Assembly (NCBI GenBank): GCA_022821935.1
Contig: JAJECR010000037.1
Coordinates: 1-8,556 of the forward strand
Source of the DNA: Candidatus Latescibacterota bacterium
GTDB lineage: Bacteria; JAAXHH01
Direction of reading: 5' to 3'
Length of the DNA: 8,556 nucleotides
Shown here: piece by piece, positions 1-5,324 of the stretch
Layout: each line of letters opens with the position of its first letter
Position numbering within the stretch: the first letter of the stretch is position 1
Translations under genes and position numbers: made by a program
The notes under the pieces: model-generated
What the model saw: the letters and a program-made list of their open reading frames with translations, nothing else
Told to the model about the DNA's origin: nothing
Databases searched by the model: none

Positions 1-596
1 GCAAGCATGTGCCGCGCTCCCCCCTCCGCACCGAGCAGGCACATGTCCGTTGCGAACCCCATGTAGATAAGCGTCTCCACACCACGGTCCCGCAGGTAAT
101 CGTCCAGCGCATCGGAGTAGAAGACCAGCGGTTCGTCTCCAACCGGAGATACGATCTCGGCGCGTCGCATCTTCGCAAGCGGCGAGCGCTCCATGTAATC
201 GACGCCGTGGGCCCGCTCGAACAGCTCCTGCCTGACTGGATTCACTGATGCCGTCGCGTCTGACCGCCGAGATTCGATGTGGGGATACTGGTGGTCCAGC
301 CAGTCACTCTCGACGTGGCAGACCGGCATACAGATAGAACGGGCTAGGTCCATGGCCGGACGGATGACTTCGGCCATGATGCGTCCGGCCTCCCGCGTCG
401 CCTGCGGCCAGCCCATGCCGACGCAATAGTCGTCGTCCGTGGCCGGACCGTCGGGGCAGCCGATGTTCCAGCAGTGGAGGCCGATTAAGGCGGTCTTGTC
501 CACGGGCAGTGAAAGGGTGACTTCTTCGTATCCCGCGCGGTCCGTCGGTACGGACCGATAGTAACGGGCGTCGAGCTGAAGCGTTTTCTCATTCAT
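1..596 (-). CDS. Isochorismatase-fold cysteine hydrolase-like protein (partial, C-terminus beyond window)
   Basis: I translated this by hand from the ATG at 596; 198 codons are open to the left edge, so the C-terminus is missing. The fold is suggested by the order of segments: a buried strand ALIGLHCWN (about 36-44), a helix and strand ending PVCHVESDW (91-99), then DDYLRDRGVETLIYMGF (165-181) followed by ATDMCLL with the candidate nucleophile Cys186. Classic family members carry a catalytic Asp in the first strand (I-D-x-Q) and a Lys before the LxxxLR segment. Here the first position looks like His41, and I find no clear Lys in the aligned place, so activity may differ or be lost. Its ATG overlaps the stop of the DegT-family gene upstream (ATGA, 593-596), implying translational coupling and a shared pathway. 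The fold is fairly sure; the substrate is unknown. Confidence 0.8.
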   Translation of the reverse strand, partial: MNEKTLQLDARYYRSVPTDRAGYEEVTLSLPVDKTALIGLHCWNIGCPDGPATDDDYCVGMGWPQATREAGRIMAEVIRPAMDLARSICMPVCHVESDWLDHQYPHIESRRSDATASVNPVRQELFERAHGVDYMERSPLAKMRRAEIVSPVGDEPLVFYSDALDDYLRDRGVETLIYMGFATDMCLLGAEGGARHML

Positions 597-1861
597 ATCC
601 GGTTCTCTTCAGCGACGCGGCGTACGATTGACGCCGCCTGCTCGCAGTGGTGGGGCTCGTACCTGTCGCAAAACGAGCTCCAGCGGATGAAGCGTTCCAG
701 CGTCTCGTGCGCGTTCGGACAGCTTTCCGAGTCGTAGTGGTAGTTACGCGAGGCCGGGGGCTGCGAGTAGGGGAAGCGCTGCTGTTTCGCCGCCTCGTCG
801 AGGAAGGGTAGGGCAACCGGCAGCAGGTAATAGCGCATCGGACCCGCCCCGGGGATGCCTCCGGCCGCCACCTGGGCACCGAACTCTTCCACGTCGCATC
901 GGAATTGTACTGGATCGATGGTGAATCCCGCCATCCAGCAGGAGTACACCTCGGTCTCCGGCGGAATCGGCAATGCCGTGATGCCCGGGATTTCGTCCAG
1001 GTGCGCGTTAAGCAGGCGGATCATGCGATCGCGTTGCTCCACCTGCGGTCCGATGATCTCCAGCTGGGCGAGGCTGATCGCCGCGGTAGACTGGGTCATG
1101 CGATGGGCGAAGCCGTTCACCGTGTGTACCCGTCCGAAGTGGTCGATCATCTCCCCGGCGCGGCTGTGGCCGACGAAGCGAGCCCGTTCGGCCAATTCGT
1201 CGTCATCGGTGAGGATGCAGCCACCCACGTCGGAGCCCATGGTCTTCTCCGCGTCGAAGGAAAAGCCCCCCGCCGTAGCCAGGGTGCCTGCGTTTCGGCC
1301 TTTGTACCGGCCGAAGACCGCCTGGCAGGCGTCCTCGTAGACCACCAGACCGTGGCGTGTGGCAACTTCGTTAATGGCGTCCATGTCACAGATCAGGCCG
1401 CTGAGGTGCACGACGAGAACCGCCCGCGTACGATCGGTGATACACGCCTCGATGGTCTCGGCGCTCACGTTGATCGTGCCGGGTGCGGTGTCGGCGAACA
1501 CAGGGATGTATCCGGCGCTGATCAGGCCCTGCACGGTGCCGAAATCACTGACGGAACTGACCACGATCTCGTCACCCAGCTCGAAATCGAAGGCCGCGGC
1601 CAGCACGGCCAGGGCCGGCGTGCATCCCGGCGTGGCAATGCAGTGGGCGACGCCGTTGGCTTCGGCGAAGGCGTGCTCGAACCGGCCCACCATGTCGCAG
1701 GTGAGTCCGGAGTCGACGACCTCGGCCAGGTACTCCATGGCGCGCGGGCCCATCTGCCGGGGAAAGGGCTGGGGCAGTGACCCGTCGAATTCCTGCTGGG
1801 TTGCCGCCCCATATCTTGCATGCTCACGCTGGCGGCGGTTGGTTGCGGTTTCGGAAGTCAT
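593..1861 (-). CDS. DegT/DnrJ/EryC1/StrS family PLP-dependent aminotransferase-like protein
   Basis: The 422-residue product is a fold-type I PLP enzyme of the family that transaminates keto-sugars or makes amino-cyclitols and related compounds. Visible landmarks are the cofactor-phosphate region around ATPGCTPALAVLAAAF (76-91), the YEDACQA motif with Asp177, which should pair with the pyridine nitrogen, and the FSFDAEKTMGSDVGG motif with Lys206 as the expected Schiff-base lysine. The C-terminal part (about 300-415) matches the family's small domain. About 25 extra residues precede the start of the usual fold. GGAGG at 1866-1870, four bases before the ATG, supports this start. It lies 22 bases after the tRNA-binding protein gene and overlaps the isochorismatase-like gene by ATGA. 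The key residues look intact, so it is probably active. No sugar-nucleotide genes are nearby, so the substrate cannot be assigned. Confidence 0.88.
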   Translation of the reverse strand: MTSETATNRRQREHARYGAATQQEFDGSLPQPFPRQMGPRAMEYLAEVVDSGLTCDMVGRFEHAFAEANGVAHCIATPGCTPALAVLAAAFDFELGDEIVVSSVSDFGTVQGLISAGYIPVFADTAPGTINVSAETIEACITDRTRAVLVVHLSGLICDMDAINEVATRHGLVVYEDACQAVFGRYKGRNAGTLATAGGFSFDAEKTMGSDVGGCILTDDDELAERARFVGHSRAGEMIDHFGRVHTVNGFAHRMTQSTAAISLAQLEIIGPQVEQRDRMIRLLNAHLDEIPGITALPIPPETEVYSCWMAGFTIDPVQFRCDVEEFGAQVAAGGIPGAGPMRYYLLPVALPFLDEAAKQQRFPYSQPPASRNYHYDSESCPNAHETLERFIRWSSFCDRYEPHHCEQAASIVRRVAEENRI

Positions 1862-1865
1862 GTTG

Positions 1866-1870
1866 CCTCC
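1866..1870 (-). promoter_or_regulatory. Ribosome binding site of the DegT-family gene
   Basis: On the minus strand GGAGG lies four bases before the ATG at 1861. It fixes the start and shows that the gene has its own initiation signal although it closely follows the previous gene. Confidence 0.6.
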
Positions 1871-1883
1871 ATTTTACCAATGC

Positions 1884-2237
1884 TCATCCGGCCCTCGCGC
1901 CATCTGGCACAGGCAGTTCGGGTACCAGAAGACAAGGGATGATTCCGTCCGCATACCCAATATCGAAAAGCATGCCCTGAGAAACCTCACCGGCCATTTT
2001 TCTTTCAGCCAGGTTCACCACGAAGAGTGCTTGTTTTCCTTCGATTTCTTGCGGATCTGACCGCTCTTGCTTGATGCCTGCAAGGATCGACCGGGTGTGA
2101 TCGCCGAAGTCGACTACCAGCTTCATAAGCTTTTTGGAATTCGGCACGTCTTCGACGGAGACAATCGTTCCGGCGCGTATGTCGAGTTTCTCAAAATCCT
2201 CGAAAGAGATGGTATCTTTAAGGGGGGCGGGTTTCAT
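1884..2237 (-). CDS. tRNA-binding OB-fold protein (EMAP II / Trbp111 / CsaA-like)
   Basis: From the preferred ATG at 2237 this is a 117-residue protein made almost entirely of one EMAP-type tRNA-binding OB domain. FEDFEKLDIRAGTIVSVE near the N-terminus, NSKKLMKLVVDFGD, SILAGI, FVVNLAERKMAGEVSQGMLF and the closing PVPDGARAG follow the same order as in the C-terminal domain of methionyl-tRNA synthetase, Trbp111 and CsaA. Stand-alone proteins of this size usually dimerise and bind tRNA structure; CsaA has been described as having chaperone-like activity. An in-frame ATG at 2261 would add eight residues, but AAAGGTG lies five bases before 2237, so I prefer the shorter form. It sits between the GNAT and DegT genes and probably shares their transcript. 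The fold is confident; the CsaA versus Trbp111 assignment is not. Confidence 0.87.
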   Translation of the reverse strand: MKPAPLKDTISFEDFEKLDIRAGTIVSVEDVPNSKKLMKLVVDFGDHTRSILAGIKQERSDPQEIEGKQALFVVNLAERKMAGEVSQGMLFDIGYADGIIPCLLVPELPVPDGARAG

Positions 2238-2278
2238 GATCGCACCTTTGTGATCCTCCAATCAGACCCAATTACCAC

Positions 2279-2419
2279 TCAAGGTTTCCTATGCAGGGCC
2301 ACGAATTCAGTTTTTAAAATGCCGAACAACAGTCGGTCCCAACGCTGATCGGACCAGTATGTTGCCCCGCGTTCACGGCCTTCCTGGACAAACCCAAGCT
2401 TCTCAAGTACTCTGATCGC
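2279..2419 (-). pseudogene. Out-of-frame C-terminal segment of the GNAT gene
   Basis: On the minus strand, reading GCG ATC AGA from 2419 gives AIRVLEKLGFVQEGRERG, then YWSDQRWDRLLFGI, then LKTEFVALHRKP and a TGA at 2281-2279. This is the standard GNAT ending (N-x-x-A-x-R-V-L-E-K-L-G-F). Removing the five bases 2420-2424 joins it to the upstream frame with the usual family spacing and gives a 182-residue protein. Adding one base would also restore the frame, with two extra residues. Confidence 0.7.
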
Positions 2420-2832
2420 GTCGCGGCCGCGTTACATGAAGCAGTCGCAGCCGAGATTCTGTATAAATCCAGTTGCTCAAACGCAAACCGCAGCATGACC
2501 AGCGCAGCATCCGTGCAATACCCCTTCCCTCTGTCAGACTTACGGGCGATTCCAGCTCCGAGACTTGCCGTACGGCTTCTCCAGTCGATACCTGCCAGCT
2601 GTATATCTCCAATGATAATTCCGTCTTTCTCGAAGATTCCCAGGTATATCTGAGTCTTTTCCTGCTGCTCCTGGATCTCCTCAAACCAATTGTCAGAACC
2701 CTCTATCGATAGACCGGGCCTGACGTATTCAGTAGGAAACGGCTCCACGGGCTCATAGTTCTCCCACAGCGTGCGGCAATGCGCACGTTCCATGGTCCGC
2801 AATACCACGTTCTTTCCATGTAATTCGATCAT
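2314..2832 (-). CDS. GNAT family N-acetyltransferase, C-terminus altered by a frameshift
   Basis: The open frame gives 172 residues. The N-terminal two thirds look like a RimJ/RimL-type GNAT enzyme (Acetyltransf_3 group): IELHGKNVVLRTMERAHC at the start, LGIFEKDGIIIGDIQLAGID (64-83), the acetyl-CoA phosphate-binding stretch DRGKGYCTDAALVMLRFAF (100-118) and LYRISAATASCNAAA (123-137). After residue 136 the sequence stops resembling the family. Another minus-strand frame instead continues with AIRVLEKLGFVQEGRERG and then YWSDQRWDRLLFGI, ending at TGA 2279-2281. The gene is therefore probably a pseudogene, or carries a sequencing or assembly error. The missing part forms the last strands of the fold and the substrate pocket, so the product as read is unlikely to work. 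It starts 16 bases after the Nudix stop. The acceptor substrate is unknown. Confidence 0.75.
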   Translation of the reverse strand: MIELHGKNVVLRTMERAHCRTLWENYEPVEPFPTEYVRPGLSIEGSDNWFEEIQEQQEKTQIYLGIFEKDGIIIGDIQLAGIDWRSRTASLGAGIARKSDRGKGYCTDAALVMLRFAFEQLDLYRISAATASCNAAATRSEYLRSLGLSRKAVNAGQHTGPISVGTDCCSAF

Positions 2833-2848
2833 CTAAGATAACCTGTCG

Positions 2849-3298
2849 CTATGAATTTGGCCATGCCAGGTCGACTCCGAATGCTCCCAGTTGTCCAAGC
2901 GGCAATTGTCGAGCCTGGCTTTCGGTAAGCCACTCACAGCGATCGGTTGATCCTTCTTTCTCCGGTCTCAGGTCGAACGCCGCAAGCACAACCTCGTACA
3001 CGATTCCTATGTGGTGTACCGGGTCGCCCTGCCAATCCGTTCGACTCTTGTAAGCGTGCGAATACACCGCGGCCACCCGATACCTATCAATGTCTACAAT
3101 CCCCGTCTCTTCTTCCAATTCCCGCAACAACGCGTCATCGGGATGTTCGCCCCATTCAGTACCGCCGCCGGGCATCGTCCACAGGCCTCCAAACTCAAGA
3201 CCACTCGTCGCACGAACCAGAAGAAGGCGGTTCGAAGGATCACGGCATAATGCGTAAGCACCGAGGTGCATGTGTTGATTATCGGTTTCGGGGGACAT
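2849..3298 (-). CDS. Nudix hydrolase
   Basis: The 149-residue product belongs to the Nudix family, which hydrolyses nucleoside diphosphates linked to another group with the help of Mg2+ or Mn2+. A complete Nudix box runs from Gly45 to Ile67: G-x5-E51-x7-R59-E60-L61-x-E63-E64-x-G66-I67, so the metal-binding glutamates are intact. Before it comes GAYALCRDPSNRLLLVRA and the typical GGLWTMPGGG turn; after it, VVLAAFDLRPEKEGSTDRCEWL matches the late strands. Length and layout fit small MutT-like or ADP-ribose/GDP-mannose type enzymes, but the sequence alone does not set the substrate. GAGGAT lies about ten bases before the ATG at 3298. The gap to the phosphoribosyltransferase gene upstream is 72 bases. 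A role in nucleotide clean-up would fit that neighbour, but this is inference. Confidence 0.92.
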   Translation of the reverse strand: MSPETDNQHMHLGAYALCRDPSNRLLLVRATSGLEFGGLWTMPGGGTEWGEHPDDALLRELEEETGIVDIDRYRVAAVYSHAYKSRTDWQGDPVHHIGIVYEVVLAAFDLRPEKEGSTDRCEWLTESQARQLPLGQLGAFGVDLAWPNS

Positions 3299-3370
3299 TG
3301 CCGTCTATCCTCGGAAAGTATGTGTTCGGTTTATCCGTAACAGGCGTTTCGCCACTTTCGGTTCAGGATA

Positions 3371-3904
3371 CTAGCTGACGAGCGGCATATGAATAGCATA
3401 GACACTGTACCTGTCGATCAATCGGGATGTCCTCCGGCTCCTGTCGGCGATCAGAACCGAAACCCCCGCCACTTCACCATCCAGCCGTTCGATCAACTTT
3501 ATCATGGCCCTTACCTGGGCACCGGTATCGATCACATCATCCACGATCAGTATGCGTTCGCCGGGTTTAATCAGGCTTTTATTTACCTCCAGGGACTTTT
3601 TCCTGTTCGTGTAGTCTACAAAAGAGACACGCGACTTGTACTGCCGATTGACAGGGAGCATTCCGCCTTTTCGAAAGGGAATGAAGCCCTTGTTCAGCCT
3701 CTGGGCTACTGCGCTTCCGAGGATGTATCCCAGCGATTCGGGACTCGCCACTTTGTCCAGGTCGACCTTCCGGAATGGACGGGCGAGATCGAGAATCAGG
3801 TTCCTGCGAACTTCCGAATCGTTACACAGGGGAGTCAGGTCTACTTTGTTTCCCGGGACGCTCCGCTCTATGTGGGGACGGTAATATTCCCATTTCATTT
3901 TCAT
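3371..3904 (-). CDS. Adenine phosphoribosyltransferase-like purine phosphoribosyltransferase
   Basis: I place the start at ATG 3904 (MKMKWEYYRP), one base after the DinB-family stop; a longer in-frame start at 3964 would lie inside that gene and adds 20 unconvincing residues. The 177-residue protein has the type I PRTase core. SPESLGYILGSAVA (54-67) and FIPFRKGGMLP (74-84) parallel the APRT segments EARGFIFG and FVPLRKPGKLP. KSLEVNKSLIKPGERILIVDD with DTGAQ (103-130) holds the PRPP-binding loop with Asp122 and Asp123. The usual APRT loop ends TGGT; here it reads TGAQ, a variant that could affect base choice. The expected reaction is purine base plus PRPP to the nucleoside monophosphate and pyrophosphate, in the cytosol. 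The TAGAATG junction suggests coupling with the DinB-family gene. The family is firm; adenine specificity is likely but not certain. Confidence 0.85.
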   Translation of the reverse strand: MKMKWEYYRPHIERSVPGNKVDLTPLCNDSEVRRNLILDLARPFRKVDLDKVASPESLGYILGSAVAQRLNKGFIPFRKGGMLPVNRQYKSRVSFVDYTNRKKSLEVNKSLIKPGERILIVDDVIDTGAQVRAMIKLIERLDGEVAGVSVLIADRSRRTSRLIDRYSVYAIHMPLVS

Positions 3905-3905
3905 T

Positions 3906-4481
3906 CTACTGGCTGGACTGCTTATCCTGCCGTTCCTGCTCGCGGTCCTCGGCAAGCCCACCACCCCACAGGTGCATGGTATTGACCGGCTTGCCCTGGA
4001 GTTTCAGGTAGTAGAACAGCTGCCCCTTGTGCTGGGCAAGATGCTGTACCATCTCCATCATGCGATGGCCGAGCACGGGAGTGGACGGGTCCCATGGGGC
4101 GGGAGCGGGTTCGTTCTGCATCCTTTCCTCGCCGGCAAGCTTTAGCATTTCGAGTGCCAGGTCCCGGTCCGCCGCGAGCTTTTCCTTTGCTTCGGCCACC
4201 GATGTGACGGTCTGCATCGATTCGGCAGGGGGCAGCATGTCACCCGAGCCCGCGTCGTCCATGCTGATGCCCTCGGGCAGTCCGAAGTCGCCGGTCACGA
4301 ATCCCTTTATAGCCATCCCGCAGGCCTCGGCCACGTGATACAGCAGCTGGCCGGTGGTCATCCAGTTGTCGCCCGACGATGGTTTCCAGTCGAGGTCTTC
4401 GTCCCCGACGAGATCCATCAATCCATCTGCTGCCTGGTACGTATATTTCATTTCACGGGTCAGTATGTCGGTCCAGTTCAT
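3906..4481 (-). CDS. DinB-fold protein (DinB/YfiT superfamily putative metal-dependent enzyme)
   Basis: The 191-residue, mostly helical product fits the DinB/YfiT four-helix bundle, whose members carry a metal held by three histidines. The candidate triad is His49 in the LLYHVAEACG helix plus His147 and His151 in VQHLAQHKGQLFYYLKLQG, an H-x3-H pair on the late helix typical of the family. DWKPSSGDNWMTTGQLLYH matches the usual W-x-P-x-x-x-x-x-T-x-G-x-L-x-x-H entry into the second helix. Despite the name it is unrelated to DNA polymerase IV. Relatives include DNA-damage-induced proteins and thiol transferases using bacillithiol or mycothiol, so the reaction here is open. The C-terminal tail after residue 175 is charged and probably disordered. 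GAAGAG just before the ATG may serve as ribosome binding site. It ends one base before the phosphoribosyltransferase start. Confidence 0.85.
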   Translation of the reverse strand: MNWTDILTREMKYTYQAADGLMDLVGDEDLDWKPSSGDNWMTTGQLLYHVAEACGMAIKGFVTGDFGLPEGISMDDAGSGDMLPPAESMQTVTSVAEAKEKLAADRDLALEMLKLAGEERMQNEPAPAPWDPSTPVLGHRMMEMVQHLAQHKGQLFYYLKLQGKPVNTMHLWGGGLAEDREQERQDKQSSQ

Positions 4482-4533
4482 GATCTCTTCGTTTCTCCCA
4501 TTCTAGTTGCTTGACGAGTTGCGGGACTACGCA

Positions 4534-4558
4534 TAGGTATTCACCCTTCGGATACCTA
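4534..4558. other. Intergenic inverted repeat (hairpin) after the VOC gene
   Basis: TAGGTAT at 4534-4540 is exactly complementary to ATACCTA at 4552-4558, with an 11-base loop; on the plus strand two further pairs are possible inside. It begins just past the VOC stop codon on the minus strand, between the VOC and DinB-family genes. No T-run follows in either direction, so it is not a standard Rho-independent terminator. It could stabilise or process the transcript, or be chance. Confidence 0.4.
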
Positions 4559-4559
4559 C

Positions 4560-4964
4560 TTAAGAGGTTGATTCCCAGGATCCTTCATTCAGTTCGACAA
4601 GCATGATATAGTTGCCGCAGGTATCATCGAATATGGCCTGCATGCCGAAATCCTGTTTCGTCGGATCTCCGGTGAATCTTACGCCCAGCTTTTTAAGACG
4701 TTCGTATTCGGAAGCGATATCGTCCACGGAAAACACGATGGAAGGCATGCCGGATTCATAACACGCCTTTTGAAACACCTCGGCGAATTCAGTACCCTTC
4801 GGTTCGAGCAGAAGCGTGGTGCCTTCAGGTTCTTCGGGAGAAGCCACGATGGCGAGGTTGGCATCTGGCTGGTACATCACTTCCTTGAAGCCCAGGATCT
4901 TCGTGTAGAACTCGTGCGCTTCAAGGGGATCGTTTACTAAGACTCCGGTCATCTCGATTCGCAT
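4560..4964 (-). CDS. VOC family protein (glyoxalase / bleomycin resistance / dioxygenase fold)
   Basis: The 134-residue product has the paired beta-alpha-beta-beta-beta layout of the vicinal oxygen chelate fold. The first module is MTGVLVNDPLEAHEFYTKILGF (5-26) followed by strands up to TTLLLEP (49-55). The second is PSIVFSVDDIASEYERLKKLGV (74-95), ending in QAIFDDTCGNYIMLVEL (109-125), which matches the family's F-x-D-P-x-G-N-x-I-x-L-x-E ending with Glu124 as a possible metal ligand. The usual first-strand His is not obvious; Glu4 lies near that place. Members range from glyoxalase I and extradiol dioxygenases to drug-binding proteins, and nothing here picks one. The start is fixed by a strong AAGGAGG. 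It is the first gene of the leftward run, reading away from the divergent promoter region. Confidence 0.88.
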   Translation of the reverse strand: MRIEMTGVLVNDPLEAHEFYTKILGFKEVMYQPDANLAIVASPEEPEGTTLLLEPKGTEFAEVFQKACYESGMPSIVFSVDDIASEYERLKKLGVRFTGDPTKQDFGMQAIFDDTCGNYIMLVELNEGSWESTS

Positions 4965-4970
4965 TACATT

Positions 4971-4977
4971 CCTCCTT
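4971..4977 (-). promoter_or_regulatory. Strong ribosome binding site of the VOC gene
   Basis: AAGGAGG on the minus strand, six bases before the ATG at 4964. It is a full match to the anti-Shine-Dalgarno core and the strongest such signal I found in the window. Confidence 0.7.
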
Positions 4978-5235
4978 CAATCTGCATCGATTTGTGCTGC
5001 CGATTACTAGCGATAATTACAACCATGGATTCAACCGGGGAAACAGCGAAAATTCAGTTCAAGCGCCGTTCGGTTCAAGCATCGGACCTTCGGAGAACCT
5101 CCGCGATGCAACGGCATCTGGATTACCTGGTCTAATTGAGGAGCACGATAAATCCCGAATTAAAGTACGAATCACAGGTGCGGAAAGCCACAGATTTCGA
5201 TGGGCTTGGGAACGCTTGCTCGCGCGGACAGGATG

Positions 5236-5264
5236 TTGACAGGTTCCCTTTCCGTGTCTACATT
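5236..5264 (+). promoter_or_regulatory. Sigma-70-type promoter for the propeller/MoaD-like operon
   Basis: A perfect -35 box TTGACA at 5236-5241 is followed by a 17-base spacer and a -10 box TACATT at 5259-5264 (four of six matches to TATAAT). Transcription would start near 5271, leaving a leader of about 54 bases before the ATG at 5325. Its position inside the longer open frame argues that translation begins at 5325 and not further upstream. Confidence 0.6.
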
Positions 5265-5312
5265 ATTCGTGAATGTCATGTTGTATGGATACATGAGATA
5301 CAGGCGTGTCAT

Positions 5313-5319
5313 AAAGGAG
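5313..5319 (+). promoter_or_regulatory. Ribosome binding site deciding the start of the propeller gene
   Basis: AAAGGAG lies five bases before the ATG at 5325. The same frame is open from an ATG at 5136, but that start has no such signal and its 63 extra codons read like noncoding sequence. Confidence 0.7.
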
Positions 5320-5324
5320 CGGAC

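Larger units (their letters stand above)
4965..5324. other. Divergent intergenic region, 360 bases, no convincing gene
   Basis: This gap separates the leftward VOC gene from the rightward propeller gene. It holds the VOC ribosome binding site, a sigma-70 promoter facing right at 5236-5264, and the propeller gene's ribosome binding site. It also contains a direct repeat GTTCAAGC (5057-5064 and 5073-5080, 16-base period) and a perfect short palindrome CGGAG-AAC-CTCCG (5091-5103), either of which could be an operator or chance. I found no clear promoter facing left; several AT-rich hexamers exist but none has a good partner at proper spacing. Open frames through the region lack a ribosome binding site or family resemblance. 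Confidence 0.55.

Noticed and set aside
905..1780. Long plus-strand open frame of 291 codons opposite the DegT-family gene
   Set aside because: It is antisense to a gene with clear family motifs, has biased composition rich in Gly, Arg, Asp and His, and matches no family I recognise; GC-rich codons on the other strand explain it.
3343..3353. GGCGTTTCGCC mini-palindrome between the Nudix and PRTase genes as a terminator
   Set aside because: Only four pairs with a three-base loop and no T-run on either side; too short to support.
5025..5135. Plus-strand 36-codon open frame in the divergent intergenic region
   Set aside because: No ribosome binding site, no recognisable motif, and it ends before the promoter of the next gene; length is within chance.
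4994..5239. Plus-strand 81-codon open frame upstream of the propeller gene
   Set aside because: No ribosome binding site or family resemblance, and it overlaps the promoter -35 box.
5136..5324. N-terminal extension of the propeller gene
   Set aside because: It contains the candidate promoter and ribosome binding site and its residues do not look like a propeller strand or a signal peptide.
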